Source: Falciphora oryzae
Lineage: Eukaryota; Ascomycota; Sordariomycetes; Magnaporthales; Magnaporthaceae
Direction: 5' to 3'
NCBI GenBank assembly: GCA_000733355.1
Contig: JNVV01000011.1
Location: forward strand, 734,679 to 798,678
Length of the DNA stretch: 64,000 nucleotides
This document shows, one piece after another, positions 1-13,038 of this stretch (its first letter is position 1; every line of letters starts with the position of its first letter). The notes under the pieces are model-generated. The model was not told where the DNA came from. It made no database searches and was given only the letters and a program-made list of their open reading frames with translations. The position numbers and the translations under genes are program-made.

Positions 1-700
1 CAGTTTTTGGTGACATGCATCAAGCATTGCACAGCGCCAGGCAAAGTAAGACGATAGCGAGCTACGAACAGTCGTTAACGCCCTCCATCATCCTTCAGGC
101 ATTGGCTGATATGGGTTTGAAACCCATATAGGTTGACTTCGCTGCTGTTGCTGCCGATCTCAACGTGCCATCCAAGGCCGCGGCGTAAGGAAATCGCTGC
201 CAGCTTCTCTCACATCATTTTTACGCGCAGAAAGATGTCACTGACCAAGAACGCAATTTCCGCGGACACGATTATTTACAGCGCGAAGCGGTACGAGCGC
301 CTGCTGAAGGCTCACGGCGCATGGCCCCCCAGCGCAGGCGGCTCTGGTTCCAGCGCCGGCGATGACGGCACTGCGAGCGTTCCAAGCACTCCTAAGGGCA
401 CCCCCAAGGGCAAGGGGAAGGCAGCCGCCTCCGCTACTCCTCGAGGCCGCAAGCGCAAGGACGCTGCCGACGATGACGACGATGACGAGAAGCCCGCGGC
501 CAAGGTTTCCCGGAAGAAGAAGATTGATGTCGAGATCAAGCGGGACATTTTCGGTCTTGGTGACGACGGTGGTGGCGATCTTGGTGACGACGAGGTAGAC
601 GAGAGTAAGTCCCGCCTCTTTCTAGCTGTTTCTTCGAGATCTTTTGATATTTTTACGAGGCCACACTGCTAATTTGGATGGAACAGAGCTCGTCGTGTAG
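1..700 (+). CDS. Myb-like small nuclear protein, 5'-truncated by the window
   Basis: The start codon lies before the window. Proposed exons are 1-45, 132-184, 282-604 and 687-700, and all phases agree. Introns begin gtaaga, gtaagg and gtaagt; the last has a tgctaat branch site. Position 1 begins a codon and the visible product is 144 residues. It opens with a helical Myb-like segment (QFLVTCIKHC, then VDFAAVAADLNVPSKAA and KRYERLLKAHG) of the kind found at the N-terminus of many small fungal DNA-binding-like proteins. Next come a Pro/Ser/Lys-rich linker with PRGRKRK and SRKKK basic clusters (likely nuclear signals), an Asp run, and a short acidic tail ending in KLVV. A second in-phase acceptor at 230 would add 17 residues. 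A chromatin or nuclear role is inferred from the fold and charge only. The ATG at 235 is therefore probably intronic or internal, not the start. Confidence 0.75.
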
Positions 701-2065
701 CGCAAGTATATGCGGAGTATTCCAGGCTAGGAAGGTGGATCGATTCTCGCCTCTTTCCGAGTCTGCACACTGCACACTGCGCTCTGCAACTCCACCACTG
801 AAAATACGAGGCTTCGTAACAGCAACCGGTTCTTGTGGGATATTCAACCTAGACAGGACAGCTTCCGATCAACTGCCTAGATAGATGGAGCACTCTAAGA
901 AGCCGGCTAGGCGTCTACTTGGTAGCAAACACGCACATAAAAAGGATCCATGGATGGGCAAGCAATTTGGTTTGTCGTTGAATTGTGACCCGCCGTTTCC
1001 GTGTGGACCCAAGTAAGTGGCCATCACGTGATGTAGAGCCTCAACACGGCAATTCCGCGGTGTACGGGACACAAGCCAAGACCACACCTTAACTCGACGT
1101 CAGTGGGGCTTTCAGGGAATTGGAAGTGCGCCCGCCCAGCCCACTCAAGCCGTGGCTTCCAGCGCAACTCCATCTCTGCCACCAGAGGGGCACGAGGAGA
1201 TACAGTTCGTATCCATCCCGAGACGGACGTTGCTGCTGCTTCTCTTGCCTTGGACGGGAGTGCACACATCTGTTCACATTTTCACGCACTCGCCATTTGG
1301 TTGAAACTGTGGATTCCCACTTCTTGAGCTGGTCCTCCTTCGCACCTGCCGTTGCTAGGTTGCTCGGAGACGCTTGGGCCTAGTTGGTCGTTGCCGCTAG
1401 TGCGCTTTTCTTTTCCTGAAAATTTTTCACAGTAGAGTCACTGCTTCGGGATACCGGCTGATCCAGCAAACCACAATCACTACTGACGCATTGTTCCTGG
1501 TCGCCGCACGGTTTGCACAGCAGGCCCTGCCCATCAAGGTCGCAGCAGTGACTCGGCGAGGAGGTTGGGGGGCGGCACGAACTCCACTATCTTGGTGGTG
1601 TGGGTCCTCGATTCTTATTGTGCTATTGTGCCGCGCCGCTATTGTTCACGTTGGACAATAGGGACTCGTCGGCGCTATTCAGCAGGTATTGAAGCTTGCA
1701 CGGAGTGTATGCCACGGCTGGCTGCCCCTGCTGGCGCCCTCTTTCTTCAAGATGGAGTCCTCGAGCCAGCAAAACTTGAGATCCTTTCTCCTCTCCAACA
1801 ACATCATCCCGACTGGAACTTCTCGTCGACTTTCTCGCGCTCTTCTTCGCGTCGTCACCGCTCCAATCACGCCTCGTTCAAGCACTCAAGCCCCTGCTTT
1901 TCTCCTTGACGACTATCTTCGCGATATTGGCAACGTGCCCCCTTTCGAGCTCCTCAGGTAGGCTCCCGCATCTACGCCCCTCTATCCGGCCTCATGTTGC
2001 TGACTCTGACACTCAGAATCTTGGCCGTGACGAGTGATCTTCTCGCATCATCTGCCAGAGCCACA
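701..2065. other. Intergenic region and 5' leader of the coiled-coil gene
   Basis: I see no convincing gene here. The right part (about 1740-2016) is pyrimidine-rich and carries an intron 1958-2016 (gtaggc to ctcag), so at least some of it is transcribed leader, or an N-terminal coding exon from ATG 1752 (see the next gene). A 10-bp palindrome built on CACGTG sits at 1023-1032. Confidence 0.5.
1023..1032. promoter_or_regulatory. Palindromic E-box ATCACGTGAT
   Basis: This is a perfect 10-bp inverted repeat centred on CACGTG, the core bound by bHLH factors such as Cbf1/USF-type proteins in fungi. It lies about 700 bp upstream of the leader of the gene at 2066. Function is inferred from the motif only, and CACGTG also occurs by chance elsewhere in this GC-rich window. 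Confidence 0.3.
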
Positions 2066-3142
2066 ATGGACGGTCATCGTGCCACCCCCAGCGCCATGCG
2101 CGCCGAGCTGCAGAGCACTGCCTCTTCTCAGGGCCAGTCCCCTGCCAGCAAGCTCTCTATCCAGACCAACATCGCCGGCTCCCTGGGTCATGGCTACTCT
2201 CCTGGTCGTGACGGCTCCCCCTCTTCGTCGCGCAAGTCGTCCAGCAGCGACGGCGCCTGGGAGGCGAGCTCGAGCACCACTGTCTTCGTCAATGACATCC
2301 TCTACTCCACCAGGGAGATCCGCGCCATGGCCGACGAGCTTGACCTGGCCCACCGCTCTGGCGAGTTCCCGGCCACCAAGTTCCTCAACTACAACTCTCA
2401 GGCCACTGTCGATGACCACCGTCGTCTTCTGGAGCTGCGTGAGGCTACTGAGAGCAACAACAAGGCCCAAGCCTCGCTTCTCCTGGTCACCCTGACGCGC
2501 GACATCCGCGAGCGTGACGCTGAGCTTGAGGAGCGTCTTGAGCGTCAGCGCGCCCTTCGCCAGGTCGATGCTTGCATTCGCTCTGCTCAGGAGGAGGAGC
2601 GTCTGTACCGCATCATGCAGACTGCCCTCTTGCACAACAACACGCATGCGGTCACCAGGAACGACTTGACAAGCATTGCGACTAGGAACGACCTGCAGAG
2701 TGTCCAAGATAACATCACATCGCTCATGCACACCATTGATCACGCGCACAATGTCGAGATGCTGGAGGCACGGTTCGATCTCTTGAATCGTGAGGTCCAA
2801 GCTATCCATGAACGCTTCCATGGACACCTGGAGGAGTTGACTGCCAAGGCTGAAGAGAGGAACGCCTTCCTCCTCACGACTCTACCCGCTATGATTCAGC
2901 AGAGTGTGGCACATTCGTTGCGCCAGCCAAAGAAGAACCAAGACGACAAAGCGGAGCCAAAGGGTTGGAGGCGTCTTATCCGCAAGGCGGCCAAGAAGCT
3001 CAAGATGTTTGGTAGGAAGAAGGTTGTCGTCGCTGTGCAGCCTCCACCATCGCCGATGCATTCGATGCCCATAATTTTTCTTGACGAGTCGTCGATAGTT
3101 CGGGACTCCCAGAATCAGGCCAAGCCTACGGGTTCTTGCTAG
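2066..3142 (+). CDS. Coiled-coil protein of unknown function
   Basis: From ATG 2066 (ACAATGG context) the product is 358 residues. I do not recognise a family. The N-terminus is Ser/Pro/Gly-rich and low in structure. From about residue 130 to 290 there are long charged helices rich in Glu, Arg, Leu and Gln (for example RDIRERDAELEERLERQRAL), a probable coiled coil. The C-terminus is strongly basic (GWRRLIRKAAKKLKMFGRKK), then Pro-rich. An upstream exon 1752-1957 joins in frame through the intron 1958-2016 and would give a 443-residue protein starting MESSSQQNL. Which start is used cannot be decided from sequence, because the upstream part is pyrimidine-rich like a leader. The basic tail could bind membranes or nucleic acid; that is a guess. 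Confidence 0.7.
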   Translation: MDGHRATPSAMRAELQSTASSQGQSPASKLSIQTNIAGSLGHGYSPGRDGSPSSSRKSSSSDGAWEASSSTTVFVNDILYSTREIRAMADELDLAHRSGEFPATKFLNYNSQATVDDHRRLLELREATESNNKAQASLLLVTLTRDIRERDAELEERLERQRALRQVDACIRSAQEEERLYRIMQTALLHNNTHAVTRNDLTSIATRNDLQSVQDNITSLMHTIDHAHNVEMLEARFDLLNREVQAIHERFHGHLEELTAKAEERNAFLLTTLPAMIQQSVAHSLRQPKKNQDDKAEPKGWRRLIRKAAKKLKMFGRKKVVVAVQPPPSPMHSMPIIFLDESSIVRDSQNQAKPTGSC

Positions 3143-5000
3143 AGCAAGCCCAGTGGAGGGCATGATGGAATCTTAAATGCGGGTTTCTGGAGTCGGAACC
3201 GCAGTGGAAGTTGGAGGAATGCAGACATGGTATTGACACGGGTGGAACCGAGGGGATGGTCTTGGTATCTCGGTGCCACCAGGATGAGCGTCCTGGGGGG
3301 ATCCCGCCAGTGTGGCTTCTCTGTTTCTGTCTACTCCTCTCTATCTTCTCTCTCGAACTGTTTCTGCAGATACCAATCTCTCACTGTCTTCTCGGATAGC
3401 CACACCTCAAGTAGTGGTGTGGAAAGGATCGTGTGCTCCCAAGGAGGGACATGGAATAAAAGATCACCAGTGTGGCCAGCTGCGAATCTCTGCTCTACCA
3501 AAGTAGTTGAGGCTTCATCATCTTTCAGTAGTGGAGGCAGGGTCGCACCATAGTTCGAGTTCTGGGCTCTGCCCGGGTGCACGGCGAGCATGGCCCTTCC
3601 TCTTCGATCTCCTCACGGGACGTGGCTTACAGGTAGGTTGTGCGCCTGGCCGCCTGCAACTCGCAGCTACTAGAGACCTGTCTAGCCTAATCTAATTTTG
3701 CCCTCCGCCTACTGACCTCTCCCCAGTGCTTGTCTCTTGCCTGCTGTAGCCCCACTCTCTGGACGAAGCAGGCTGGGACTGAGGCAGGCTCATTTCCATG
3801 CGCACAGTATCGTGCTGCCATGGAGATCGGGGCAAATACCCTCCTCTCCTCTGGGGCGCGTGGTAAATCGAAGAGGAGGAGGGGTCGTTACCCTAGCAGC
3901 TGCCCCTCTCAACCTTTGAGGGTTGCCAGCTGCTCTGCTCGTTTGCCCCATGTCTTCCCGGAGCGTTCGTTCCTATTGTTGCTATTGAGCATCTATTCCG
4001 TCTGATATCTGCCAAGGCCCCACCTCGAGCGCGCGTTGCTGTGGCGCGTTTCCCAGAGCCCTCCGTCGCGTCTGCCTCCACAACTTTTCCTCCTCCCCCT
4101 CCTCCGCTCTCTCCCACTTCCTCTTCACCTTCTCCTTCACACTCTTTTTTCCCTTCTCGCTTTCCCTCCCTTCTTCAGAGCGCGCGCACAACGACTGAAG
4201 ACTGACCTCCCCGCTTCCAGTCAACTCTGACTTAGCTTGCACGCAATCTCCAACTTGGAGCTGCTTGCCCGTTGAGCACAGAGATAATTGTCACTTGCCT
4301 CTTTCTCTTCTGTCATCACAAACTTTGCATCTCAAATTTCGACGCGCACCCACAAAACCCGACTTCGTCTCTCGCTCTCAGCGAAAAGGACGACGGACCT
4401 TCCTCTTTCTATATCTACGCACCTTTCTCTTTGTCGCTAGCCAGACGCGCGCTGCATTTCCAGTAGCCTTCTCGCCTCGGCGCTTTATCTTCGCAGCTTT
4501 AGTCTCGACTTTTCTCTTCGCCGGGCCACCCTGCCCTCAGAGTCTTCGTTCTCTCTCCATCTTCTTTCGATATCTTGACGCGCGTTGATCTATCTACCAG
4601 GAGCGCTCTAGTCACGGTGCCTTTACTTTGCAACTCTCTTCCTGGACTTGTTCTCTGACTTCTCAATCCCGCATTACGGCACACTTTTCATTTCCCACAC
4701 ATCGTCTTCAGCTTCTAGTCTTCGACCCGGAATCTCTTCGACTAGTCAGCGTCTTCGTCTTCGACCTTTAAGCCTGTCTCTCTGACCAGTCAACTATTAC
4801 ATGCATCATCTTCGGCTCTTCGCTCTTCTAGCCAGATTCCATCATCGCTCACCTATTATCCTCGACTATCTCGGTCCTGCACGAGCTCTTCCATCAAAGT
4901 CCGCCTTGCCTGACTATTCGAGCTTGCGTTTGTCTTGTCCAACCATAAGGTCGAATCACTTGCCTCACACGCACCTACATCGATAAATCGCTCTTTCAAC
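3143..5000. other. Intergenic region and long pyrimidine-rich leader
   Basis: No gene is recognised in 3143-3950. From about 3953 to 4800 the plus strand is C/T-rich and contains no ATG in any frame, as expected of a scanned 5' leader. It is followed by one uORF (4801-4986) and then the start of the gene at 5001. Confidence 0.55.
4801..4986 (+). promoter_or_regulatory. 61-codon upstream ORF in the leader of the Myb/SANT-like gene
   Basis: This is the first ATG after an 848-nt ATG-free leader, in a weak context (T at -3). It ends with TAA at 4984-4986, only 14 nt before the main ATG at 5001 and in a different frame. The peptide is Leu/Arg/His/Ser-rich with no recognisable domain, so any role is more likely in translational control. 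I cannot exclude that transcription starts downstream of it. Confidence 0.4.
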
Positions 5001-6552
5001 ATGGTTTCCCCAAGCAAGAGCTTCACGCCTGTGAACCGGCCCAGCAAGGCACGCGCTCGGGGAGCTACTGCCGAAGCCTCATCTAGCGCCAGAGCTTCGA
5101 TGGGCAAGGATAACAATCAGGCCGCAGAGCCGTCCAAGAGCCAGAGCCAGGGTGTCGCCAAGAAGAAGCCGACCCCTCGCCGTCCCAGAGCTGCGCAAAC
5201 TCCAGTCTCGTCGGAGCCGGAGGCGGGACCAAGTCAAACCAGGGACATGTCGGTTGTCGCCCAGTCAGCTGTTGCCTCGTCTGAGGCGACCACAACAGCC
5301 GGTAGTGCGAGCGCGCGGAAGAAGGGTAAGGCCCCGGAGCGCGAATACACCCACATTCCTCCCAACGAGGAGGAGAAGTCGCGCAACGGCCGCCAAGAGG
5401 GCCGGAGCCTGATCTCCTGGAAGCGTAGGTCCTCTCCAATTCCGATACCTACCGTTTCCCTTTATCCCTGCTAACGATTTGCGCATCAATTAGAGCCCAG
5501 GATGTATGAGATGCTCGTCCTCCACATCGTGTACGAGGCCTACCGACATAGCATTGATCTGCCCTGGAACCAGATTGCTCATCGCCTGCATCCGGGTTCG
5601 ACCCCCGGCGCCCTTCACCAGGCGTTTGCGCGGCTCCGGGTTCAGCTCATCGCGGAGGGCCATATGGTCCCGCCACCCATCCCCAAGCCAGGCCAGAAGG
5701 CCCAGTGCGACTCCAAGGTCCGCGGCCAAGTTCGAGCGGACGAGCATGGCGACCCTTTCGAGGTTCGAAACGTCAGTTACTCGGAGAAGCTCCCCCACCG
5801 GAAGTTCAACCTTCCGGATGCGGTGGACGCTCTCCAGAGTTTCGGCAACGCGTCTTCCCGGATTAAGGCACCGGTTGAGATCTCAACCTCGGGAGGAGTC
5901 GCCATTGCTGCCCCCGCCGCCCAGCGGCCCACCAGGAAGCGTGGTGCCGCCGTCATGGCTTGCCCTTCGGGCTCGCCCAAGCGTATCAAGATCGAGGACC
6001 AGGATGGGATCGACCCCCTTGAGCTGAATGGCGACGACGAGTACCATCCCGGCGCCACGCGCAAGACCAAGCCGCGTCGTGCCGCCGCCGCCAAGGCCAC
6101 GCAGGTCATCGCACAGTCAGTCGAGACCTCAGATGTGGAGGATTCCGATCAGGATGCCGAGGGCGAGATTGTTGACGACGATGAGCCGATCTATGCGACC
6201 CATCAGGACCAGCACAACGGAGACGGGCACGACCTAGATGTCGATGCGCAGGACGACTATGATGAGGAGGACGAGGACGAGGAGGACGGGGCCTCCGAGG
6301 TCAGTGTGCAAGTCGGATGACACCCCTCTCTACCCACCACGCATAGCGATTCTTCTTGTTCTGTCCTAGGCGCTAACTTATGATACCAAGGATCAGCACT
6401 ATGCTGAGGAGTACCAAGAGTACGATGATGAGAGCGATGACGAGAACAATGACGAGAACGATCACGAGCTCGAATCAGCACAGTTCCCGAGCATGTTCCT
6501 CGCGGAAGACCCGGTCCACGGCGGCTCGTTTGAGTCTGCCTCGTCTGTCTGA
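5001..6552 (+). CDS. Myb/SANT-like DNA-binding domain protein
   Basis: Exons are 5001-5424, 5494-6299 and 6391-6552. The introns have gtaggt and gtcagt donors and gctaac branch sites. The product is 463 residues. The start has a good context (CAACATGG). Residues 1-140 are Ser/Ala/Lys-rich and disordered with basic PRRPRAA-type stretches. Around 143-200 a helical segment (YEMLVLHIVYEAYRHSIDLP, then WNQIAHRLHPG and ALHQAFARLR) resembles a Myb/SANT-type helix-turn-helix fold as found in many Pezizomycotina nuclear proteins. The C-terminal third has basic patches (KRIKIED, KTKPRRAAAAKA), then a long Asp/Glu-rich tail. A chromatin or transcription role is inferred from this layout; no target is visible. 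The leader carries a uORF, suggesting translational regulation. Confidence 0.82.
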
Positions 6553-7882
6553 AGCTGGCAGCCCCGTCTCGAGAGCGCCCGGATTTGTGTGGACCCCCCT
6601 TATCGAGGTCGACGCAACGAAGCCAGCAGCTTCGTTTTCTTCTTCTTCTTCTTTTGCTTGTGGAAATAGTCACGGAGGTGTGTTCGTTTATAAGACTGAT
6701 ATGGTTGCCNNNNNNNNNNNNNNNNNNNNNNNNNNNNNNNNNNNNNNNNNNNNNNNNNNNNNNNNNNNNNNNNNNNNNNNNNNTTGAAAATAAAAACACA
6801 CCACAAAAGGAGGAAGCATCAGAGCTGCTTAGTCGGCAGCGTCCCATGAGCCTTTTCTGTCCATTAGGCAGATGGCTAGGGCTGCCAAGCGGGCAGTCAT
6901 TACTATCCTCTTACTGTGTCTCGAGGATGGAGGAAGGCAAGCGCAGGGCCATCAGGGTTTTCGTTTTCTTTTATATTCTTTTGTCTCAAGCTACGCCAGG
7001 AGCATGGACTGATCTGTCAAGCCGACAGCCGGCTTCTTTTGCTTTAGTTTGGCAAACAAGAAGGGTGCCAATAGACAACCGCGGTGCCGTTGGAGTTGTT
7101 CTTTTGCTTTCTTTTCCCCTCTTCTTAGTCTCGGTTGCCCCTCAATAGTAGGAGGTGGCCGTAGCAAAATCAAGAGTTTGTTCGAGGGGAATACAATCGG
7201 AGATGTCAGGCTGATTGAAGTCCGTCAACCAAATTTCTCTGTTGTCACAGAACCGCCCGCCGAGCTATCCAGTCGATGGTTGCTGCAATAAATTTTCTGC
7301 TGCTTGACAAGCGGGGAGGCAGGCAAGAGCATAGCTCTGTATCCTATTTTACTTCTTTTAATCATATCAAGATGGTGAGCGCTGGTGCATCTGGCACTCT
7401 TTCACGCGGCGTTTCGTGGCATGGCAAGTCGGCTACTACGAGGGAGCCTAGGAGCGTTTGCTCTGTGAGAAAATTCAAGCGGCGCAAACCGGAAAGGGGG
7501 ACGGCGTGGCCTGTCTGAGCGTCAAGCAGCTCGTCAAGAATCCTGCAAACGGCATGGTGTGTTTGCGTCAAGGATTTCCAAGGCTGAAATTATTGCTTCT
7601 CGAGGCCTATGATCTGAACAATTGTTGGATATGTGCTCTGCTTCCTAGGCACCTACCTCTCACCACAAGAGAGACACGTAATTTTCCAGAGTTCAGCAGT
7701 GGGGCGATTGGTGCCGCTACTCGGGCCTCCTTGGATTTACAGGGCGTACCCTTCTAGCCGCAGGTCATCCCCGTTCAAAATAGCGAGATATTCGTCTGTA
7801 TCACCACGGTCAGTGCCGGGAGCCTTGCCAGTCTGGAGTCGGGTCGGATAGAAACGTCAGGGGCAAAAATATAGGCCGACTG
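6553..7882. other. Convergent intergenic region with assembly gap
   Basis: This lies between two genes that end towards each other. Apart from the N run and a (TTC)n stretch near 6636-6654, I see nothing I can call. Small open frames here have no splice or codon support. A possible final exon of the Zn2Cys6 gene reaches to 7810 (see that entry). Confidence 0.5.
6710..6783. other. Assembly gap of 74 N
   Basis: This is a run of undetermined bases directly following a (TTC)n-rich stretch, probably the unresolved centre of a simple repeat. It lies outside all called coding exons. Confidence 0.98.
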
Positions 7883-9890
7883 CTACTCACTCGCAAGGAT
7901 CTGGGTCTGCCCGGCCGCTCGCAGCGCTCCCTTGACAATGTTGGAGTCATCGAACACCCCCCTCTTGTTCGTCTCGCGGAAGTACCACGACTGCTGCTTG
8001 GCAGCCTGATACAGACAATCGAGGGCCAAGGGGCTCACGGCGCGCACGCCGCCGCCGGGGCCCAGCAGCCGAGTGATGCGGCGGGCGAGGGAGACGACCC
8101 CCGGGCTGAGGCCCAGGAGGCCCTCGAACGCGGCCTGCTGCATCTCCAGCTGCCGGGGGATGCCCGTGCCGCCCTCGAAGTTGAGGCACTCGGCACAGGT
8201 GTGCGAGTCGAACAGCGCCAGCTGCGTGCTGTAGGCGAGGCCCAGCGCCGCCAGCAGCGGTGCCGCCTGCGAATCGCTCAGCCGGTCCGCCTCGTGCGCC
8301 ACCGCCGAGGTGAAGGCCGTGGCCGCGCGCGCGAGCATCAGCGACTCCGCGTAGTAGGCTTCGTAGTCGTCCGGCCGCTGGTTGATGTGCCGCAGGACTC
8401 GGGAGAGCAGGCTCGCTGCTTGGCATGTGCGGGCGAAGGGGCATGCCGAGTTGTCAACCTCGGCTGACACTGCCAGGGATGGGCGGATCCTTGGCTCCTA
8501 AATGCCTTCAGCACTTAGATTCAATTTATGCATGAGAGTAAGAGGGCCGGGAGGGGCCGCAGCAACGAGTGCGATCGTTGTGATGGCAACGAGCCTACCC
8601 CTGACTCCCATGACCCTTCATCCATTGGCAACAGGGCATCTGGACTTGGGTCGAGGCATGAGAACGGGCGATACTCAGGCCCTATAGTGACATATCTGAA
8701 TTGGGTCGTTCCAGAGTCAGCGATCCAGGGGCTTTATGGTGCCAACAGACGCGGAGATGATCTAGAAAAGAACTCCTACCTGTCAAGAACAATGACTGCC
8801 CACCAAGTTCGGCGGTCCTCTTCGTGGTCGACCAAAGAGGCTTTATGAGGAGCACGGAAAAGCTTAATGCCAAATTTCAATCAAGCAAACAGGGGCGAGC
8901 CCAAGAAGCTCCTAGAAATAAGGGACCGGCTCACTTCGAACGGCAAACATCCGAGGTGCGCGTGTGTGGTCGTGTATTCCAAGGGCCTGTCCCACTCTGG
9001 CGCAGGCAGCCACGCTCATGAAGGCCGCGGGATATATCGCATTGGATATTTCGTAGTACGTCACTAAAAGTAAAGTTTGCAGGAGTCGAAGGGAGAGAAC
9101 TCCGTTCGCCTCGAGGTAGCTCAGAGCCCTCTTGGTCTTCCAATACAGCGGTGCTTCGGCGACCTCGTCCGTGCTGCTGTTTTCGAGGCTGTGGCACGCG
9201 AGGCGCATCGCAACCAGGAGGACCTGGGTATCGGCTTTCAGGGGCTGGGAGCTGGAGGACGCTAGCTCTTGGAGAAGCCTCAGCTTGGAGACTGAGCGCA
9301 AGCGAGAGATACATAACGCGATGGCTCAAGGTTAGATTATGATATCCGGTCGGAGTATAAGCGGCCAAGCCAATGGATGACATCAAGTTGGCTGGCATAG
9401 TGCTTATGAACGAAACCATGGATTGTATGAGAGCCTCTCCAAACCTATGGGGAGCAGAGGATGGACCTCAGCGAAATAAATTTGGACGTCTGACTGGACT
9501 TCGGCCTCGTCCCCCAAAACCTCGAGGATCTCACGCGGAGGCTGGATAGGTGGCGGCTTGACCACAGACCTCCTTCGGCCGAACATGTACGAGTCGAGGA
9601 AAAACAAGGTCATGGCAGGATCTCGAGGCGGCAGCTAGACAAACAGACTTTTATTGGTCTCCAGCCTCCACGGGGCAAGCAAGATAGAGCGGCGCCGACG
9701 GCGCAAGACTCACATGGGAGCTGGAGACCGCTGACGGAGCCGAGTCGGGCTCGCTGGGGTACTCGCACTGGCGGCGGCTCTTGAGACAGAGTTGGCAGGA
9801 TGGGAGCTGGCGGGTGCATTTGCGGCGTTGCCGGCGGCACGTCGAGCAGGCCTGGCGGGCCAGGTGCTCGAGCTGCTCCGGGTCCGACAT
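7883..9890 (-). CDS. Zn(II)2Cys6 fungal transcription factor
   Basis: Reading down from 9890, exons are 9890-9714, 9634-9445, 9291-8935, 8840-8780, 8695-8599 and 8497-7883, giving 498 residues. A complete binuclear zinc cluster spans residues 15-42 (CX2CX6CX6CX2CX6C). The fungal-specific regulatory domain follows in pieces that only make sense after splicing: YFAEVHPLLPIVSKLRLL, then AACARVGQALGIHD, EEDRRTWWAVIVLDR, and PFSCLDPSPDALLP. The second intron has an unusual donor (gtttgg); the others are regular. It is shorter than many members of the family. Near the end a good donor (gtgagt, 7890) with a CTGAC branch could splice out the TAG at 7883 and end at 7812-7810 instead. Target genes cannot be inferred; the divergent neighbour is hsp60. 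Confidence 0.85.
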
Positions 9891-11086
9891 GACCAGGGCA
9901 GTATCTACTGCAGAGGAAGGGAGCCGGCGGCGGTGAATTGGGCCCTGTTCGTTTTTTTTTCTCTCTCTTCATATAGCAAATGAAGGCGAGGCAAGTCTGT
10001 CTGACGAGCGTTGTGATTTGACGTTGGATGTTGCGGCTGTGGTGGCTTAGTAAGTCGTCTTCGTGCTCGCCTGACACCGCGGGCGGGACCAATTGAAGTG
10101 GCAGGCATTTAGCGACGCGCAGAAAATCAATACTGCCTAAGCCCCGTGGACGACATCTCTGTAATATTCGCCTTTGTTCCGCTTCTAAGCCGCGCAGCGT
10201 CCGCTCGGGCTGTCCCAATTCAAGCCGGGCGACATGTCGTACCTAGGCCGGCGCTTGGAGAGGAAACGGCCCGGGCCGGCCAGCACCGCCAATACTGGTG
10301 GTCGTCTGATGCCGGTGGCGCAACACCAGACGACTGAGAGCCTGAGCCTCCTGTGATTAGCTGGGCGTGCGTGGGGATTTTGCGATGCCCCTTCTTCTCC
10401 ATGGACGGTTCTAGAAAGGCTATCGAAGGCCCCGTCTTCTTCAAGACGCCCGAGCGACCAAGCATCATGTCCCTCCCAATCGGCTAGCTCATGGGAATCC
10501 GTGCGTGTAAGTTTCGATGCACGTTCTCCAGATTACATTCGACGGCCATGTCATCGGAATACCGCAGGTTTCGTGAAGCCCGCTGCGGAGTGTGGTGGGC
10601 TGTTGGGGCAGACCGAGCATGCAGCAGAGATGCTAGCCCAGCCGGACTGGGAATGCGAGGTCCTCCGTGAGTAGCACCAGGCAGGCAATCTATTATTTTT
10701 GTTTTTGTTGCATAACTCGCAGGCCGAAGCCTCAACCGTCCGAGTTCCTGGAATCGAGGTTTGCAGCATCTTTGGCAGCCAAAGACCCACAGAATCTCGA
10801 AGAAGAACCGGGGTACCGGCGCTAGCCCATATATGGCACTAGCGCCCACCGGCTCGGCGGCTTCCAGAGCTGGTCAACCGATAATTGGAAATTGGGAAGC
10901 TTCAGCATCATCACTCCAGCAAGCAATTTTTTTTTTTTTCTTTTTTAAACCTCCCGTCTCCCACCCGCATCCTCCTCCTCCAACCCCCACGAACACACTG
11001 TACCAGCACCTCTTTTTTTTGCTGTGCTTTTTGCGGCTCTTTACTTTGTCTGTTTCTCTATTTCCACACACCCATTAATTCACACA
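9891..11086. promoter_or_regulatory. Divergent promoter region of the Zn2Cys6 factor and hsp60
   Basis: This is a 1.2-kb region between two divergent starts. It holds no gene I can support. The part next to hsp60 is pyrimidine-rich (10926-11080) and is probably leader. A heat-shock-element-like inverted repeat is at 10895-10904. Confidence 0.5.
10895..10904. promoter_or_regulatory. Heat-shock-element-like repeat gGAAgcTTCa
   Basis: Two inverted NGAAN units abut perfectly (ggaag/cttca), 183 bp upstream of the hsp60 start codon. Hsf1 sites normally need three or more units, and the flanking pentamers do not match well, so this is a candidate only. Heat induction of hsp60 is established for the family. 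Confidence 0.35.

Positions 11087-13038
<1,952 letters not shown>

Noticed and set aside
2048..2827. 259-codon minus-strand frame opposite the coiled-coil gene
   Set aside because: Shadow frame; the plus strand has the better start context, an upstream intron and coiled-coil periodicity.
10744..10800. Further heat-shock-like words (TTCCTGGAA and GAATCTCGAAGAAG)
   Set aside because: Spacing between the units does not fit the 5-bp NGAAN register.
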